A stretch of DNA of 64,000 nt from Variovorax paradoxus (GTDB lineage: Bacteria > Pseudomonadota > Gammaproteobacteria > Burkholderiales > Burkholderiaceae_C), in contig NZ_JAUSRN010000004.1 of NCBI RefSeq assembly GCF_030811855.1, positions 1 to 64,000 of the forward strand. Reading direction: 5' to 3'. Position 1 is the stretch's first letter, and every line of letters starts with the position of its first letter. The notes under the pieces were generated by a model. It was given only the letters and a program-made list of their open reading frames with translations, was not told the origin of the DNA and did not search any database. Below are positions 44,916 through 53,800 of this stretch, piece after piece. The translations under genes and the position numbers were made by a program.

Positions 44916-45638
44916 ATGAACAGCGGCGTTCCTTTGCCCCGCGTGTGGGTGCCGGCCGACGAGCAGATCGGCTGGTACGGCAAGCTGCCGGCGGCTGGCG
45001 ACTTTCTCTATCGCCGCATGCCGCGCGAACTCCAGGCCTGGTGGGACCGCTGGATGCAGAACGGCCTGGGCGCTTTCAAGCGCTGGCCCGACGCCATGAC
45101 GCGGCACTACGTCGTCGCGCCGGTCTGGAACTTTGCGATTCCCGCGACGCAGGGCGTGGACGCGGTGCAGTTCGGCTGCATTGCGCCCAGCTGCGACCGC
45201 GTCGGGCGCTATTACCCCGTGTGCGTGACGCTGCAAGTGGCGGCATCGAGCTACCGGCCTTCCATGCTGGAAGGCTCCGCCGCGTGGTACTGGCAATGCG
45301 GCACGGCCTTGCTGCAAGCCATTCGTCACAGCGTGGCGCCCGACCAGTTCGACCACCAGGTGCTGGCCGCGGCTCACGGCGGATTTCAGACCGCGAGCGG
45401 CGGCTCGGACGACATCCTTTCGATCCTCGGACCGGCCGCCGGCGGCGCTGGCGCGGCTGCGCAGCAGCGCCTTGGCTGGCCCGAGCTTCCGCTGTGCTTC
45501 GATGCCTTCGGAAGCACCAGCTACTGGTGGACCAACCAGGCTGACGGTTCGCCGCTGCGCACCGCAGCCCATGGCGGTGGCCTCAACACGCCGTTGTTCT
45601 CCAAGTTGTTTTCACAGGGGCATGTGCCATGGGCATGA
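44916..45638 (+). CDS. tagF: T6SS-associated protein TagF (ImpM)
   Basis: TagF is a post-translational repressor in several systems that act by threonine phosphorylation, where it binds the FHA protein. The 240-residue protein has the family start IGWYGKLPAAGDFLYRRMP, then WWDRWMQNGL and CDRVGRYYPVCVTL. It follows tssM by 1 nt and its end overlaps the kinase gene by 10 nt. The PppA phosphatase is a separate gene on the other strand, unlike systems where TagF and PppA are fused. Confidence 0.9.
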   Translation: MNSGVPLPRVWVPADEQIGWYGKLPAAGDFLYRRMPRELQAWWDRWMQNGLGAFKRWPDAMTRHYVVAPVWNFAIPATQGVDAVQFGCIAPSCDRVGRYYPVCVTLQVAASSYRPSMLEGSAAWYWQCGTALLQAIRHSVAPDQFDHQVLAAAHGGFQTASGGSDDILSILGPAAGGAGAAAQQRLGWPELPLCFDAFGSTSYWWTNQADGSPLRTAAHGGGLNTPLFSKLFSQGHVPWA

Positions 45639-47770
45639 ATAACGCCAGCACCAGCAACACCGGCAGCAGCAGCGCGCTGTCCGACGAGCCGCAGGAGCGG
45701 CCCAATCCGCTGACGGCGGGTCATCGGCTGGACGAGTTCGAACTGCTCGAGGTGATCGGCGAAGGCGGCTTCGGCATCGTCTACCGCGCCTACGACCACT
45801 CGCTGCAGCGCGAGGTGGCCATCAAGGAGTACATGCCGTCGATGCTCGCGCGCCGCGTGGGCGACGACAGCGTGCACGTGCGTTCCGACCGCGTAACGGC
45901 CACCTTTCAGGCGGGCCTGCGCAGCTTCATCAACGAGGCGCGCACGCTCGCGCAGTTCAGCCATCCGGCGCTGGTGCGGGTGCATCGCTTCTGGGAGGCG
46001 AACTCCACCGCCTACATGGCGATCCAGCTTTATCGCGGCCGCACGCTGCGGCGCTTGGCGGAGGAAGAGCCGTCGAAGATTTCCGAGGCCTGGCTGCTCG
46101 GCATGCTGGGCCCGCTGCTCGGCGCACTGGAAACGCTGCACCGCAGCCAGTGCTTTCACCGCGACATCGCGCCCGACAACATCTTCATCCAGCAGGATGA
46201 CATGCCGGTGCTGTTGGACTTCGGCGCGGCGCGCAAGTCGATTGCCGATCTCGTCGACGAAGTGGCGGTAATGGTGAAGTCGGGCTATTCGCCCATCGAG
46301 CAGTACGCCGACGACAACACGCTGCTGCAGGGCGCGTGGACCGATCTCTATGCGCTGGGCGCCGTGCTGTACCGCGCGGTCACCGGGCATCCGCCGCCCT
46401 CGGCCGTGGTGCGCAGCGTGCAGGACGCCTATGTGCCGCTGTCGTCGCTCGGCCGCGGCGACCTGAGCCCGGGCTTCTGCGCGGCGGTCGACCACACGCT
46501 GGCAGTGCACAGCAAGGACCGCACGCAGACCGTGGCCGCGTTCGCGGCCGAGCTGGGCCTGGCCAAACTTGGCGACACCTACGTGAGCGGCTTGCCGGCG
46601 CCGACGGTCATCGTTCCGCCGCCGTCGAAGGCTGTCGTGCCGGCCGTCGCGGCCGAGCCGCAGCAAGCGCTTGCCGAGGCCACTGCGGCAACGGAAGCCG
46701 CCGCCGCGGTGCCCGCGCCAGCCGAGGTTCAGTCCAGGTCTAAGACCGAACCCAAGGTCTCACCCGTGGCCAAGCCAATGCCAGCGCCAGCGCCTTCGAC
46801 GAAGGCCGCCGCACCGGCGCGCGCGCCATCGGCAGCGGCCAGGCAGCATCGGCCAACGTCGCCGACCGCCAAAAAGACGTCGTCGCACCCGCCGTGGGGG
46901 CTGGTCGGCGTGCTGTTGATTGCGCTGGTGGCCGTGGGCAGCTGGATCGGACTTCACCTGAGTTCATGGAAGCAGGAGACCTCGACCTCGATGGCGCCGG
47001 TGCCTGCGCCGTCGGGGCCGATGACCGCCAACTCGCCGCCTCCCGCCGCCGTGCCGCCGGGCGACGGCGGTGCGGCACCCGCAAACGGCAACGTGGCCGC
47101 CGCACCCGGCGGCGCCACGCCTCCCGCTGCGGGGGCCAGTGCGCCGACCGCTTCGTTGACGCCGCTGGACAACGTGCCGGTCATTGCGCCGGCACCCGGC
47201 CCGCAGGCCAACGGCGCAACCCCGTCGGCGACGCCGGCTCCAGGGACACCGGCTCCACCGGGCACACCCGTTCCACCGGGCACGCCGGCGGAGGCCGCCC
47301 TCGCCACCAGCGAAGTCGAAGACTGGAACCTGGCACAGGCCGAGAACACGCGCGAAGGCTATGAGGCCTATCTGCGCCGCTATCGCCGCGGCCTGCATGC
47401 GCGCGAGGCCCGGAATGCGCTTGCCGAGCTGAACCGGCTCTCGACCGCCGTGCCGGCGCCGCCAGGCACCACGCCCGCGAATGCCGTGCCCACCGTGGTG
47501 GCCGCCGGCACCGCGCCGCCCGGCACGCCCTCCGCCACAGCGCCGGCTGGGCCGCCCGGCATGGGCCGCGTGGTGCTCAACATCCGGCCGTGGGGCCAGG
47601 TCTATGTCGACGGCGCGGAGCGCGGCGTGAGTCCGCCGCTCAAGTCACTGTCGCTGCGGCCGGGCATCTACAACATCGAAGTGCGCAACGGCGATCTGGA
47701 CGTGTTCCGGCAGCGCGTGACCGTGCAGGACAGCCGCTCGTCACCCGTGGTGAGCCACGAGTTCAAGTAG
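45629..47770 (+). CDS. ppkA: Membrane Ser/Thr protein kinase of the T6SS (PpkA-type) with PEGA-like tail
   Basis: This kinase is expected to phosphorylate TagH and start assembly. The 713-residue protein has a Hanks-type kinase domain at about 38-300: Gly-rich loop GEGGFGIVY, Lys66, HRD with Asp179 (HRDIAPDN), DFG with Asp197, and GYSPIEQYA. An Ala/Pro-rich linker leads to one membrane segment near 423-444. The outer part is again Pro/Ala-rich and ends in a PEGA-like domain (VLNIRPWGQVYVDG; LSLRPGIYNIEV) of about 70 residues, probably periplasmic. A second ATG at 45635 is possible. The end overlaps the convergent transporter gene by 8 nt. Confidence 0.9.
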   Translation: MGMNNASTSNTGSSSALSDEPQERPNPLTAGHRLDEFELLEVIGEGGFGIVYRAYDHSLQREVAIKEYMPSMLARRVGDDSVHVRSDRVTATFQAGLRSFINEARTLAQFSHPALVRVHRFWEANSTAYMAIQLYRGRTLRRLAEEEPSKISEAWLLGMLGPLLGALETLHRSQCFHRDIAPDNIFIQQDDMPVLLDFGAARKSIADLVDEVAVMVKSGYSPIEQYADDNTLLQGAWTDLYALGAVLYRAVTGHPPPSAVVRSVQDAYVPLSSLGRGDLSPGFCAAVDHTLAVHSKDRTQTVAAFAAELGLAKLGDTYVSGLPAPTVIVPPPSKAVVPAVAAEPQQALAEATAATEAAAAVPAPAEVQSRSKTEPKVSPVAKPMPAPAPSTKAAAPARAPSAAARQHRPTSPTAKKTSSHPPWGLVGVLLIALVAVGSWIGLHLSSWKQETSTSMAPVPAPSGPMTANSPPPAAVPPGDGGAAPANGNVAAAPGGATPPAAGASAPTASLTPLDNVPVIAPAPGPQANGATPSATPAPGTPAPPGTPVPPGTPAEAALATSEVEDWNLAQAENTREGYEAYLRRYRRGLHAREARNALAELNRLSTAVPAPPGTTPANAVPTVVAAGTAPPGTPSATAPAGPPGMGRVVLNIRPWGQVYVDGAERGVSPPLKSLSLRPGIYNIEVRNGDLDVFRQRVTVQDSRSSPVVSHEFK

Positions 47771-48992
47771 CGGTGCTGGCGGGCCGGGGCCAGCGCTGCG
47801 CGGCAACCAGCGCCAGTACTGCGACCAGGCTGGCCGCCAGCAGCACCCAGAGGCCCGGCGTGTAGCCGGCGCCCGGCTGCCACATCACGCCGAGCATGAG
47901 CGGGGCCAGCGCCCTGGCGATGGCGCTCGGCAGCCCCAGCGCGCCGTTCAGCGTCGCCACGTGCTCGCGGTTCACGTACTGCGCAATGGCGGTGCCCTTC
48001 ACGATCGTGAGCATGCCGTTGCCCATGCCGTAAAACAACACGAACAGCAGCGCGGCGCCCGGGTGGGCCGCGCCCGCAAGCAGCGCCAGCAGGCCAATCG
48101 GAATCAGGCAGGGAATCAGCCGGTTTGCCAGATGCAGGTCGAAGTGGTGCTCGAAAAAATACAGCAGCGCCCGTCCCAGCACCTGCACCAGTCCGATGCT
48201 CGCGGGCAGGGCGATGGCCCATGACTCGGCAAGCCCGGCACCCCGCAGGAGGCTCACCATGTGCGGCGGCAGCGCAGCCGTGACCGCCATCAGCAGCACG
48301 GTGAAAACGCCTATGAAAAGGAATGGCGCGCTGCGCATGTAGTGACTCGCGGAATGGCTGGCCGGTGCGGCGCCGGCCGCCTTGCCGGTGGGCGCTGCCC
48401 GCGCCGCGGGAGGCGGGGCATTTCGCAGCACGCGGGAATGCAGCGGCGCGCAGACCAACAGGTGGATGGCCGCCAGCACCCAGAGCGCGTGCCGCCAGCC
48501 GAGTTGCGCGATCAGCCAGGCCGCCAGCGGGATGAACACCGTGCTGGCCAGCCCGCCGAGAAAAGTCAGCGTGATGATCGCGCGGCGAAAGTCGTTGGGA
48601 AAGCGCCGCGTGACGATGGAAAACGCCGGGTTGTAGAGCGTGGCCGCCAGCCCCGCCCCGAGCAGCGTCCAGGCCAGGTAGAACCCGAGGGCACTGTGCA
48701 CCATGCTGTGCAGGAACAGCCCGCCCGCGATGACCACCGAGCCGCCCGCCATCACCGCCCGCTCGTGCCCGCGGTCGATCCAGCGGCCGACCAGCCACGC
48801 TAGCGCGCCTTCGGCCAGCAACGCGAGGCTGAAGGCCAGCGAGGACTGCGCGCGGCTCAACCCCAGCTCGCGTTCGACCGGCTCCATCAGCAGCGCAAAG
48901 CCGTAGAACACGCTGCCCCAGGTGATGAGCTGGCCGACCGACAGCCAGCCGACCATGCGGCGGTTGTAGAGCGTGGGAGCGGGTGGGTTCAC
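47763..48992 (-). CDS. Major facilitator superfamily transporter
   Basis: This 409-residue protein has the hydrophobic pattern of 12 membrane helices and the MFS loop WLVGRWIDRGHERAVM after the second helix. It resembles the monocarboxylate/oxalate-formate-like MFS branch found widely in Burkholderiales. The substrate cannot be inferred. Its stop overlaps the kinase gene end. It is probably co-transcribed with the ComM gene upstream, which ends 6 nt before its start; no functional link is evident. Confidence 0.85.
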   Translation of the reverse strand: MNPPAPTLYNRRMVGWLSVGQLITWGSVFYGFALLMEPVERELGLSRAQSSLAFSLALLAEGALAWLVGRWIDRGHERAVMAGGSVVIAGGLFLHSMVHSALGFYLAWTLLGAGLAATLYNPAFSIVTRRFPNDFRRAIITLTFLGGLASTVFIPLAAWLIAQLGWRHALWVLAAIHLLVCAPLHSRVLRNAPPPAARAAPTGKAAGAAPASHSASHYMRSAPFLFIGVFTVLLMAVTAALPPHMVSLLRGAGLAESWAIALPASIGLVQVLGRALLYFFEHHFDLHLANRLIPCLIPIGLLALLAGAAHPGAALLFVLFYGMGNGMLTIVKGTAIAQYVNREHVATLNGALGLPSAIARALAPLMLGVMWQPGAGYTPGLWVLLAASLVAVLALVAAQRWPRPASTAT

Positions 48993-48998
48993 TGCCCG

Positions 48999-50537
48999 CT
49001 AGTGTCGCAAAGCCCGGCGGTACTGCACCGCCTCCGCCACGTGCTCCGCCCGCACCGCCTCGGCGCCCGCCAGGTCGGCCACCGTGCGCGCCACCTTGAG
49101 CGCGCGGTGTGTGCTGCGCGCCGACCAGCCGAGCTTGGCGGCCGCGTTCACCATGAACTTGCGCGCTGCCTCATCCAGCGCGGCGTGCTTGTCGATGGCA
49201 CCGGCCTGCAGCGCCTGGTTGGGGCTGCCCTGGCGCTGCAGTGCGAATTCGCGCGCGGCGATCACGCGGGTGCGGATGCTGGCGGTCGATTCCCCGTCGG
49301 GCGCGCCGAGCAGCTGCTGCGCCGAGACCGCGGGCACTTCGATGTGCAGGTCGATGCGGTCGAGCAGCGGACCGCTGAGCTTGCCCTGGTAGCGCAAGAT
49401 CTGGTCGGGCGTGCAGCGGCAGCCCTTCAGTGTCGAGCCGAGGTAGCCGCAAGGGCAGGGGTTCATGGCTGCAATGAGTTGGAAGCGGGCGGGAAACTCG
49501 GCGCGCCGGGCGGCCCGCGCGATGGTGATGGTGCCAGTCTCGAGCGGCTCGCGCAGCGCCTCGAGGGCGGAACGTGCGAACTCGGGAAATTCGTCCAGAA
49601 ACAGCACGCCGTGATGCGCCTGAGAGATTTCTCCCGGCCGCGGAGGCGAGCCGCCGCCCACCAGCGCGACGGCGCTGGACGTATGGTGCGGCGCCGAAGT
49701 CGGCCGGGTCATCCAGCGCGCGGTGGAGAAGCTGCCGCCCAGGCTGGCCACCGCCGCGCTTTCGAGCGCCTCGTCCACGCTCATGGGCGGCAGCAGCCCG
49801 GCAAAGCGCTGCGCGAGCATGGACTTGCCCGAGCCAGGCTCCCCGACCATCAGCAGGCTGTGCCCGCCGGCGGCGGCGATCTCGAGCGCACGCCTGGCGC
49901 CTGCATGCCCCTTCACGTCGGCCAAGTCGGCATACAGCGGCATGGGTGCGGCATCCGCGGCGTGGACGCGGGCCCAGCCGTCCGCGGCAGGTGGCTCGGC
50001 CTGCTGCGGTTGTGCGTCCTCGGCCATGAAGCGCTGAACCACGTCCAGCAGGTGCCTTGCGCCGTACACCTCGCCGCCGGGTACCAGTGCCGCTTCTTGT
50101 GCGCTCTCGGTGGGCAGCACCAGCCGCGTGGCGATGCCGCGGGTGTGCAGGGCAAGCGCCATGGCCAGCGCGCCGCGCACGGGGCGCAGCTCGCCCGACA
50201 GCGAGAGTTCGCCGGCAAACTCGTGGCCCGCGAGGCGGGCGGCCTGGATCTGCTCGCTGGCGGCGAGGATGCCCAGCGCAATGGGAAGGTCGAAGCGACC
50301 GGAGTCCTTGGGCAGGTCGGCGGGCGCCAGGTTGACGGTGATCCGCTTGTTGTTGGGAAACTCGAGGCCAGCGTTCTGAATGGCCGACCGCACGCGCTCG
50401 CGCGCTTCCTTGACCTCCGTTTCAGCCAGCCCGACGAGCGTGAAGCTCGGCAGGCCGTTGGCTAAATGCACCTCAACCGTGACACTGGCCGCTTCCAGCC
50501 CAAGCAAAGCACGGCTTTGCACCAAAGACAGGCTCAT
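48999..50537 (-). CDS. comM: YifB-family Mg chelatase-like AAA ATPase (ComM)
   Basis: ComM is a helicase-type AAA+ ATPase that promotes branch migration in natural transformation. The 512-residue protein begins MSLSLVQSRALLGLEAASVT, typical of the family, with an N-terminal Lon-like fold, Walker A GEPGSGKSML near residue 230, Walker B LFLDEFPEF, and a cysteine-containing loop (NPCPCGYLGS; CRCTP). Length is standard. It is divergent from the porin-glnK-amtB operon. Confidence 0.92.
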   Translation of the reverse strand: MSLSLVQSRALLGLEAASVTVEVHLANGLPSFTLVGLAETEVKEARERVRSAIQNAGLEFPNNKRITVNLAPADLPKDSGRFDLPIALGILAASEQIQAARLAGHEFAGELSLSGELRPVRGALAMALALHTRGIATRLVLPTESAQEAALVPGGEVYGARHLLDVVQRFMAEDAQPQQAEPPAADGWARVHAADAAPMPLYADLADVKGHAGARRALEIAAAGGHSLLMVGEPGSGKSMLAQRFAGLLPPMSVDEALESAAVASLGGSFSTARWMTRPTSAPHHTSSAVALVGGGSPPRPGEISQAHHGVLFLDEFPEFARSALEALREPLETGTITIARAARRAEFPARFQLIAAMNPCPCGYLGSTLKGCRCTPDQILRYQGKLSGPLLDRIDLHIEVPAVSAQQLLGAPDGESTASIRTRVIAAREFALQRQGSPNQALQAGAIDKHAALDEAARKFMVNAAAKLGWSARSTHRALKVARTVADLAGAEAVRAEHVAEAVQYRRALRH

Positions 50538-50558
50538 TTATTCTTCCTCTCCCCATTG

Positions 50559-50612
50559 TGGTGCGCCCGTTTTGGGTCGGGCTTGTGCACCATGGGGTCG
50601 CCCGGCGACCCC
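50559..50612. promoter_or_regulatory. Two adjacent inverted repeats upstream of the sigma-54 promoter
   Basis: TGGTGC-GCCCG (50559-50569) pairs with CGGGC-TT-G-TGCACCA, ending at 50592. Its outer hexamers resemble the GGTGC/GCACC half-sites bound by NtrC. Next to it GGGGTCGC (50594-50601) and GCGACCCC (50605-50612) form a perfect 8-bp stem. The position, roughly 100-150 bp before the expected transcription start, is where NtrC enhancers usually lie. Confidence 0.4.
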
Positions 50613-50696
50613 GCACTTGAAACGGTTGTAATTTTTTCATCATCGGATTTGTGGATGCGCGGGCCACGGCGCCATGGCAGCGCAGAACGAGCACTT

Positions 50697-50712
50697 TGGC
50701 ACGCTCCCTGCT
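50697..50712 (+). promoter_or_regulatory. Sigma-54 (RpoN) promoter
   Basis: TGGCAC, five bases, then CTGCT matches the sigma-54 consensus TGGCAC-N5-TTGC with one mismatch. The -24 GG (50698-50699) and -12 GC (50710-50711) are exactly 12 nt apart, as required. The start codon at 50759 leaves a leader of about 35 nt. The porin, glnK and amtB genes downstream are the expected nitrogen-control targets. Confidence 0.75.
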
Positions 50713-50758
50713 ACGAGATGGTGTCCCCCTACTATCCAACCCACTCCGAGGAGTCTCG

Positions 50759-51583
50759 ATGATGCACCGTAAATTCGCCCAGGCAATGGCCGTGGCCGCC
50801 CTTGCCGCCCTGCCCATGCTGGCGAGCGCCCAGCTCACGGGGAACGTGGCCCTGACCAGCAACTACAAGTTCCGCGGGCAGGATCAGGACATGATCGGGA
50901 AGAACGACTACGCGAAGACCAAGGGCTTCAAGCCCGCCATCCAGGGCGGCTTCGACTACGCGTTCGGCGAAAGCGGCTTCTACCTCGGCAACTGGAACTC
51001 CAGCGTCAACTGGCTCCAGGGCAACAGCATCGAGAGCGACATCTACGGCGGCTACAAGTTCAAGGCCGGTCCGTTCGACATGGACGTGGGCGCGCTCAGC
51101 TACATCTACCCGGGCAACTCCGCTGGCAACACCACCGAGCTCTACGGCGCGGGCACCTGGGCCGACGAAGCCATCGGCTCGTTCACGCTGAAGTACTCGC
51201 ACACGGTGTCCAAGGACTACTTCGGCTACGCGGGCAACAAGGCCGGCTCGGGGCTGAAGGGCCGCAACACGGGCTACCTGAACCTCGCCTACAGCAAGGA
51301 AATCGCGCCCAAGCTCACGCTGAAGGCCGCCGTGGGCTACACCCACATGTCCAGCGACATCCGCAGCCTGGGCTACAAGAGCTACGTCGACTACAACGTG
51401 GGCGTTTCGTATGACTTCGGCAGCGGCCTGGCACTGGCCGGTTCGGTGCAGGGCGCCAACAAGAAGAGCTCCTACCTCGCATTGAGCAACCCGGGCTACG
51501 ACTTCGGCTTCGGCACCTTCGGCCAGCAGTACTACTCGCCGAACAAGGCGCGCTTCATCGTCACGCTCAGCAAGACGCTGTAA
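50759..51583 (+). CDS. TorF-family putative porin (Gcw_chp)
   Basis: This outer-membrane beta-barrel protein of 274 residues has a signal peptide MMHRKFAQAMAVAALAALPMLASA ending before QLTGN. The mature N-terminus LTGNVALTSNYKFRGQDQ is the mark of the Gcw_chp/TorF family. Aromatic-rich amphipathic strands follow and the protein ends in a strand suited to outer-membrane insertion (RFIVTLSKTL). ATG 50759 or 50762 could be used; GAGGAG lies 5 or 8 nt before. Its place ahead of glnK and amtB under a sigma-54 promoter suggests a nitrogen-scarcity channel. Ligand unknown. Confidence 0.85.
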   Translation: MMHRKFAQAMAVAALAALPMLASAQLTGNVALTSNYKFRGQDQDMIGKNDYAKTKGFKPAIQGGFDYAFGESGFYLGNWNSSVNWLQGNSIESDIYGGYKFKAGPFDMDVGALSYIYPGNSAGNTTELYGAGTWADEAIGSFTLKYSHTVSKDYFGYAGNKAGSGLKGRNTGYLNLAYSKEIAPKLTLKAAVGYTHMSSDIRSLGYKSYVDYNVGVSYDFGSGLALAGSVQGANKKSSYLALSNPGYDFGFGTFGQQYYSPNKARFIVTLSKTL

Positions 51584-51991
<408 letters not shown>

Positions 51992-52019
51992 CCCGTCCAG
52001 GCTCTAAAGAACAACGACT

Positions 52020-53552
52020 ATGAAAAAACTGCTTGTCTCTCTTGCGCTCGGCTTGAGCGTGCTCACAGCCGCTTTCGCACAGGCGCCCGCGCCTGCTGCG
52101 GAAGCACCGGCCGCTTCCGCGCCGGCTGCTTCGGCCCCGGCTGCCGCCGCGCCTGCTGCCGCCGCTCCGGCAGCAGCAGCAGCCCCTGCGGCTGCCGAGG
52201 CAGCGCCCGCCGCGGCTCCCGCTCCCTCATTCAACAAGGGTGACACCAGCTGGATGATGCTGTCCACGCTGCTCGTCATCATGATGACCGTCCCCGGCCT
52301 GGCGCTGTTCTACGGCGGCCTGGTGCGCAGCAAGAACATGCTGTCGGTGCTCATGCAGGTGATGGTCACGTTCTCGATGATCGTCGTGCTGTGGCTCATC
52401 TATGGCTACAGCCTTGCGTTCACCGAGGGGAACGCCTTCTTCGGCGGATTCGACCGGCTCTTCATGAAGGGGATCTTCGATCCGGCCACCGGCGTGTTCG
52501 CACCCGGCGCCACCTTCAGCAAGGGCGTCTACATCCCCGAGCTGCTGTTCGCTGCCTTCCAGGCCACCTTCGCCGGCATCACCTGCTGCCTGATCGTCGG
52601 TGCCTTCGCGGAGCGCGCCAAGTTCTCGGCCGTGCTGCTGTTCATGGTGATCTGGTTCACCTTCAGCTATGCGCCGCTCGCACACATGGTCTGGTTCTGG
52701 ATGGGCCCGGACGCCTACACCGCCGCCAACGTGGTGGATGCACAGAACGCCAAGGCCGGCCTGATCTGGCAGTGGGGCGCGCTCGACTTCGCGGGCGGCA
52801 CCGTGGTGCACATCAACGCCGCTGTCGCGGGCCTGGTTGGCGCCTTCGTGATCGGCAAGCGCGTCGGCTACGGCAAGGAAGCCTTCACGCCGCATTCGCT
52901 CACGCTCACCATGGTCGGCGCCTCGCTGCTGTGGGTCGGCTGGTTCGGCTTCAACGCAGGTTCGGCCCTGGAAGCCGGTACCAGCGCCGTGCTCGCCTTC
53001 ATGAACACCTTCACCGCCACCGCAGCCGCCGTGCTCGCATGGTGCATCGGTGAAGCGCTGATGCGCGGCAAGGCCTCGATGCTGGGTGCCGCTTCGGGCG
53101 CCGTTGCAGGCCTCGTGGCCATCACCCCGGCCGCCGGCAACGTCGGCCTGATGGGCGCCATCATCATCGGCTTCATCGCCGGCTTCGCCTGCCTCTGGGG
53201 CGTCAACGGCCTCAAGAAGCTGCTGGGCGCGGACGACTCGCTCGACGTGTTCGGCGTGCACGGTGTCGGCGGTATCGTCGGCGCGCTGCTCACCGGCGTG
53301 TTCAACACCCAGGCACTCGGCGGCCCCGGCCTCGTGGGCGACTGGGTCACGGCCAGCGTGGTGTCGAACGGCATCGGCGCACAGGTCTGGATCCAGCTCA
53401 AGGGCGTGCTGCTGACCATCGTCTGGTCGGGCGTGGTGGCGTTCATCGCCTTCAAGATCGCGGACTTGACCATCGGCCTGCGTGTGTCGGAAGAAGAAGA
53501 GCGCGAAGGCCTCGACATCTCCTCGCACGGCGAGACCGCATACAACAGGTAA
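52020..53552 (+). CDS. amtB: Ammonium transporter AmtB with Ala/Pro-rich N-terminus
   Basis: AmtB is a trimeric ammonium channel of the inner membrane. The 510-residue protein has a signal peptide ending near AFAQAP, an Ala/Pro-rich segment at about 20-75 (made of APAAAAPAA-type repeats), then the Amt core from about residue 78. MLSTLLVIMMTVPGLALFYGGLVR and FNAGSALEAGTSAVLAF match the family signatures. The repeat segment should be periplasmic and could vary in length. The gene follows glnK by 28 nt, so channel and regulator are co-produced. Confidence 0.94.
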   Translation: MKKLLVSLALGLSVLTAAFAQAPAPAAEAPAASAPAASAPAAAAPAAAAPAAAAAPAAAEAAPAAAPAPSFNKGDTSWMMLSTLLVIMMTVPGLALFYGGLVRSKNMLSVLMQVMVTFSMIVVLWLIYGYSLAFTEGNAFFGGFDRLFMKGIFDPATGVFAPGATFSKGVYIPELLFAAFQATFAGITCCLIVGAFAERAKFSAVLLFMVIWFTFSYAPLAHMVWFWMGPDAYTAANVVDAQNAKAGLIWQWGALDFAGGTVVHINAAVAGLVGAFVIGKRVGYGKEAFTPHSLTLTMVGASLLWVGWFGFNAGSALEAGTSAVLAFMNTFTATAAAVLAWCIGEALMRGKASMLGAASGAVAGLVAITPAAGNVGLMGAIIIGFIAGFACLWGVNGLKKLLGADDSLDVFGVHGVGGIVGALLTGVFNTQALGGPGLVGDWVTASVVSNGIGAQVWIQLKGVLLTIVWSGVVAFIAFKIADLTIGLRVSEEEEREGLDISSHGETAYNR

Positions 53553-53553
53553 C

Positions 53554-53650
53554 CCCCCAGTCTTCGCGCACTTCGTGTCGCTTCGCCAACCCCCCTGCTG
53601 GGGGCAACACCAGAGGCCCGGCAAAGCCGGTTCCTCGGTGTTTCACGAAA
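53554..53650. repeat. Dispersed 97-bp repeat, copy 1
   Basis: This segment begins 1 nt after the amtB stop and is repeated in reverse complement at 61973-62071 with scattered differences. It contains CGCGCACTTCGTGTCGCTTCGCC, GGGGGCAACACC, GGCCCGGCAAA-CCGGTTCC and CGGTGTT-CACGAAA in the same order. Short internal palindromes are visible. It has no coding character. Confidence 0.75.
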
Positions 53651-53730
53651 GAGGCATGCGAAGCGCGGGCTGGTGGTGAGAAGAAGAAAAACAGGAACGA
53701 TTTTTCAGCAAGGTCTCCTTTGGATGTTCA

Positions 53731-53766
53731 GCCCGCGAGCGCTTCGGCGCCAGCGGGCTTTTTTTT
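53731..53766 (+). terminator. Rho-independent terminator with TTCG loop
   Basis: GCCCGC, 2-nt bulge, GCGC, loop TTCG, GCGC, 2-nt bulge, GCGGGC, then eight Ts (53759-53766) form a textbook intrinsic terminator. It ends transcription from amtB, about 180 nt upstream. It also rules out the upstream TTG start (53720) for the next gene, which would read through it. Confidence 0.88.
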
Positions 53767-53800
53767 GTCTGCGGGGCAGCGGATGCACAATCCGGAGATC

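Noticed and set aside
53720..53800. TTG start at 53720 for the SMP-30 family gene
   Set aside because: The extension would be translated through a strong intrinsic terminator and has no homology.
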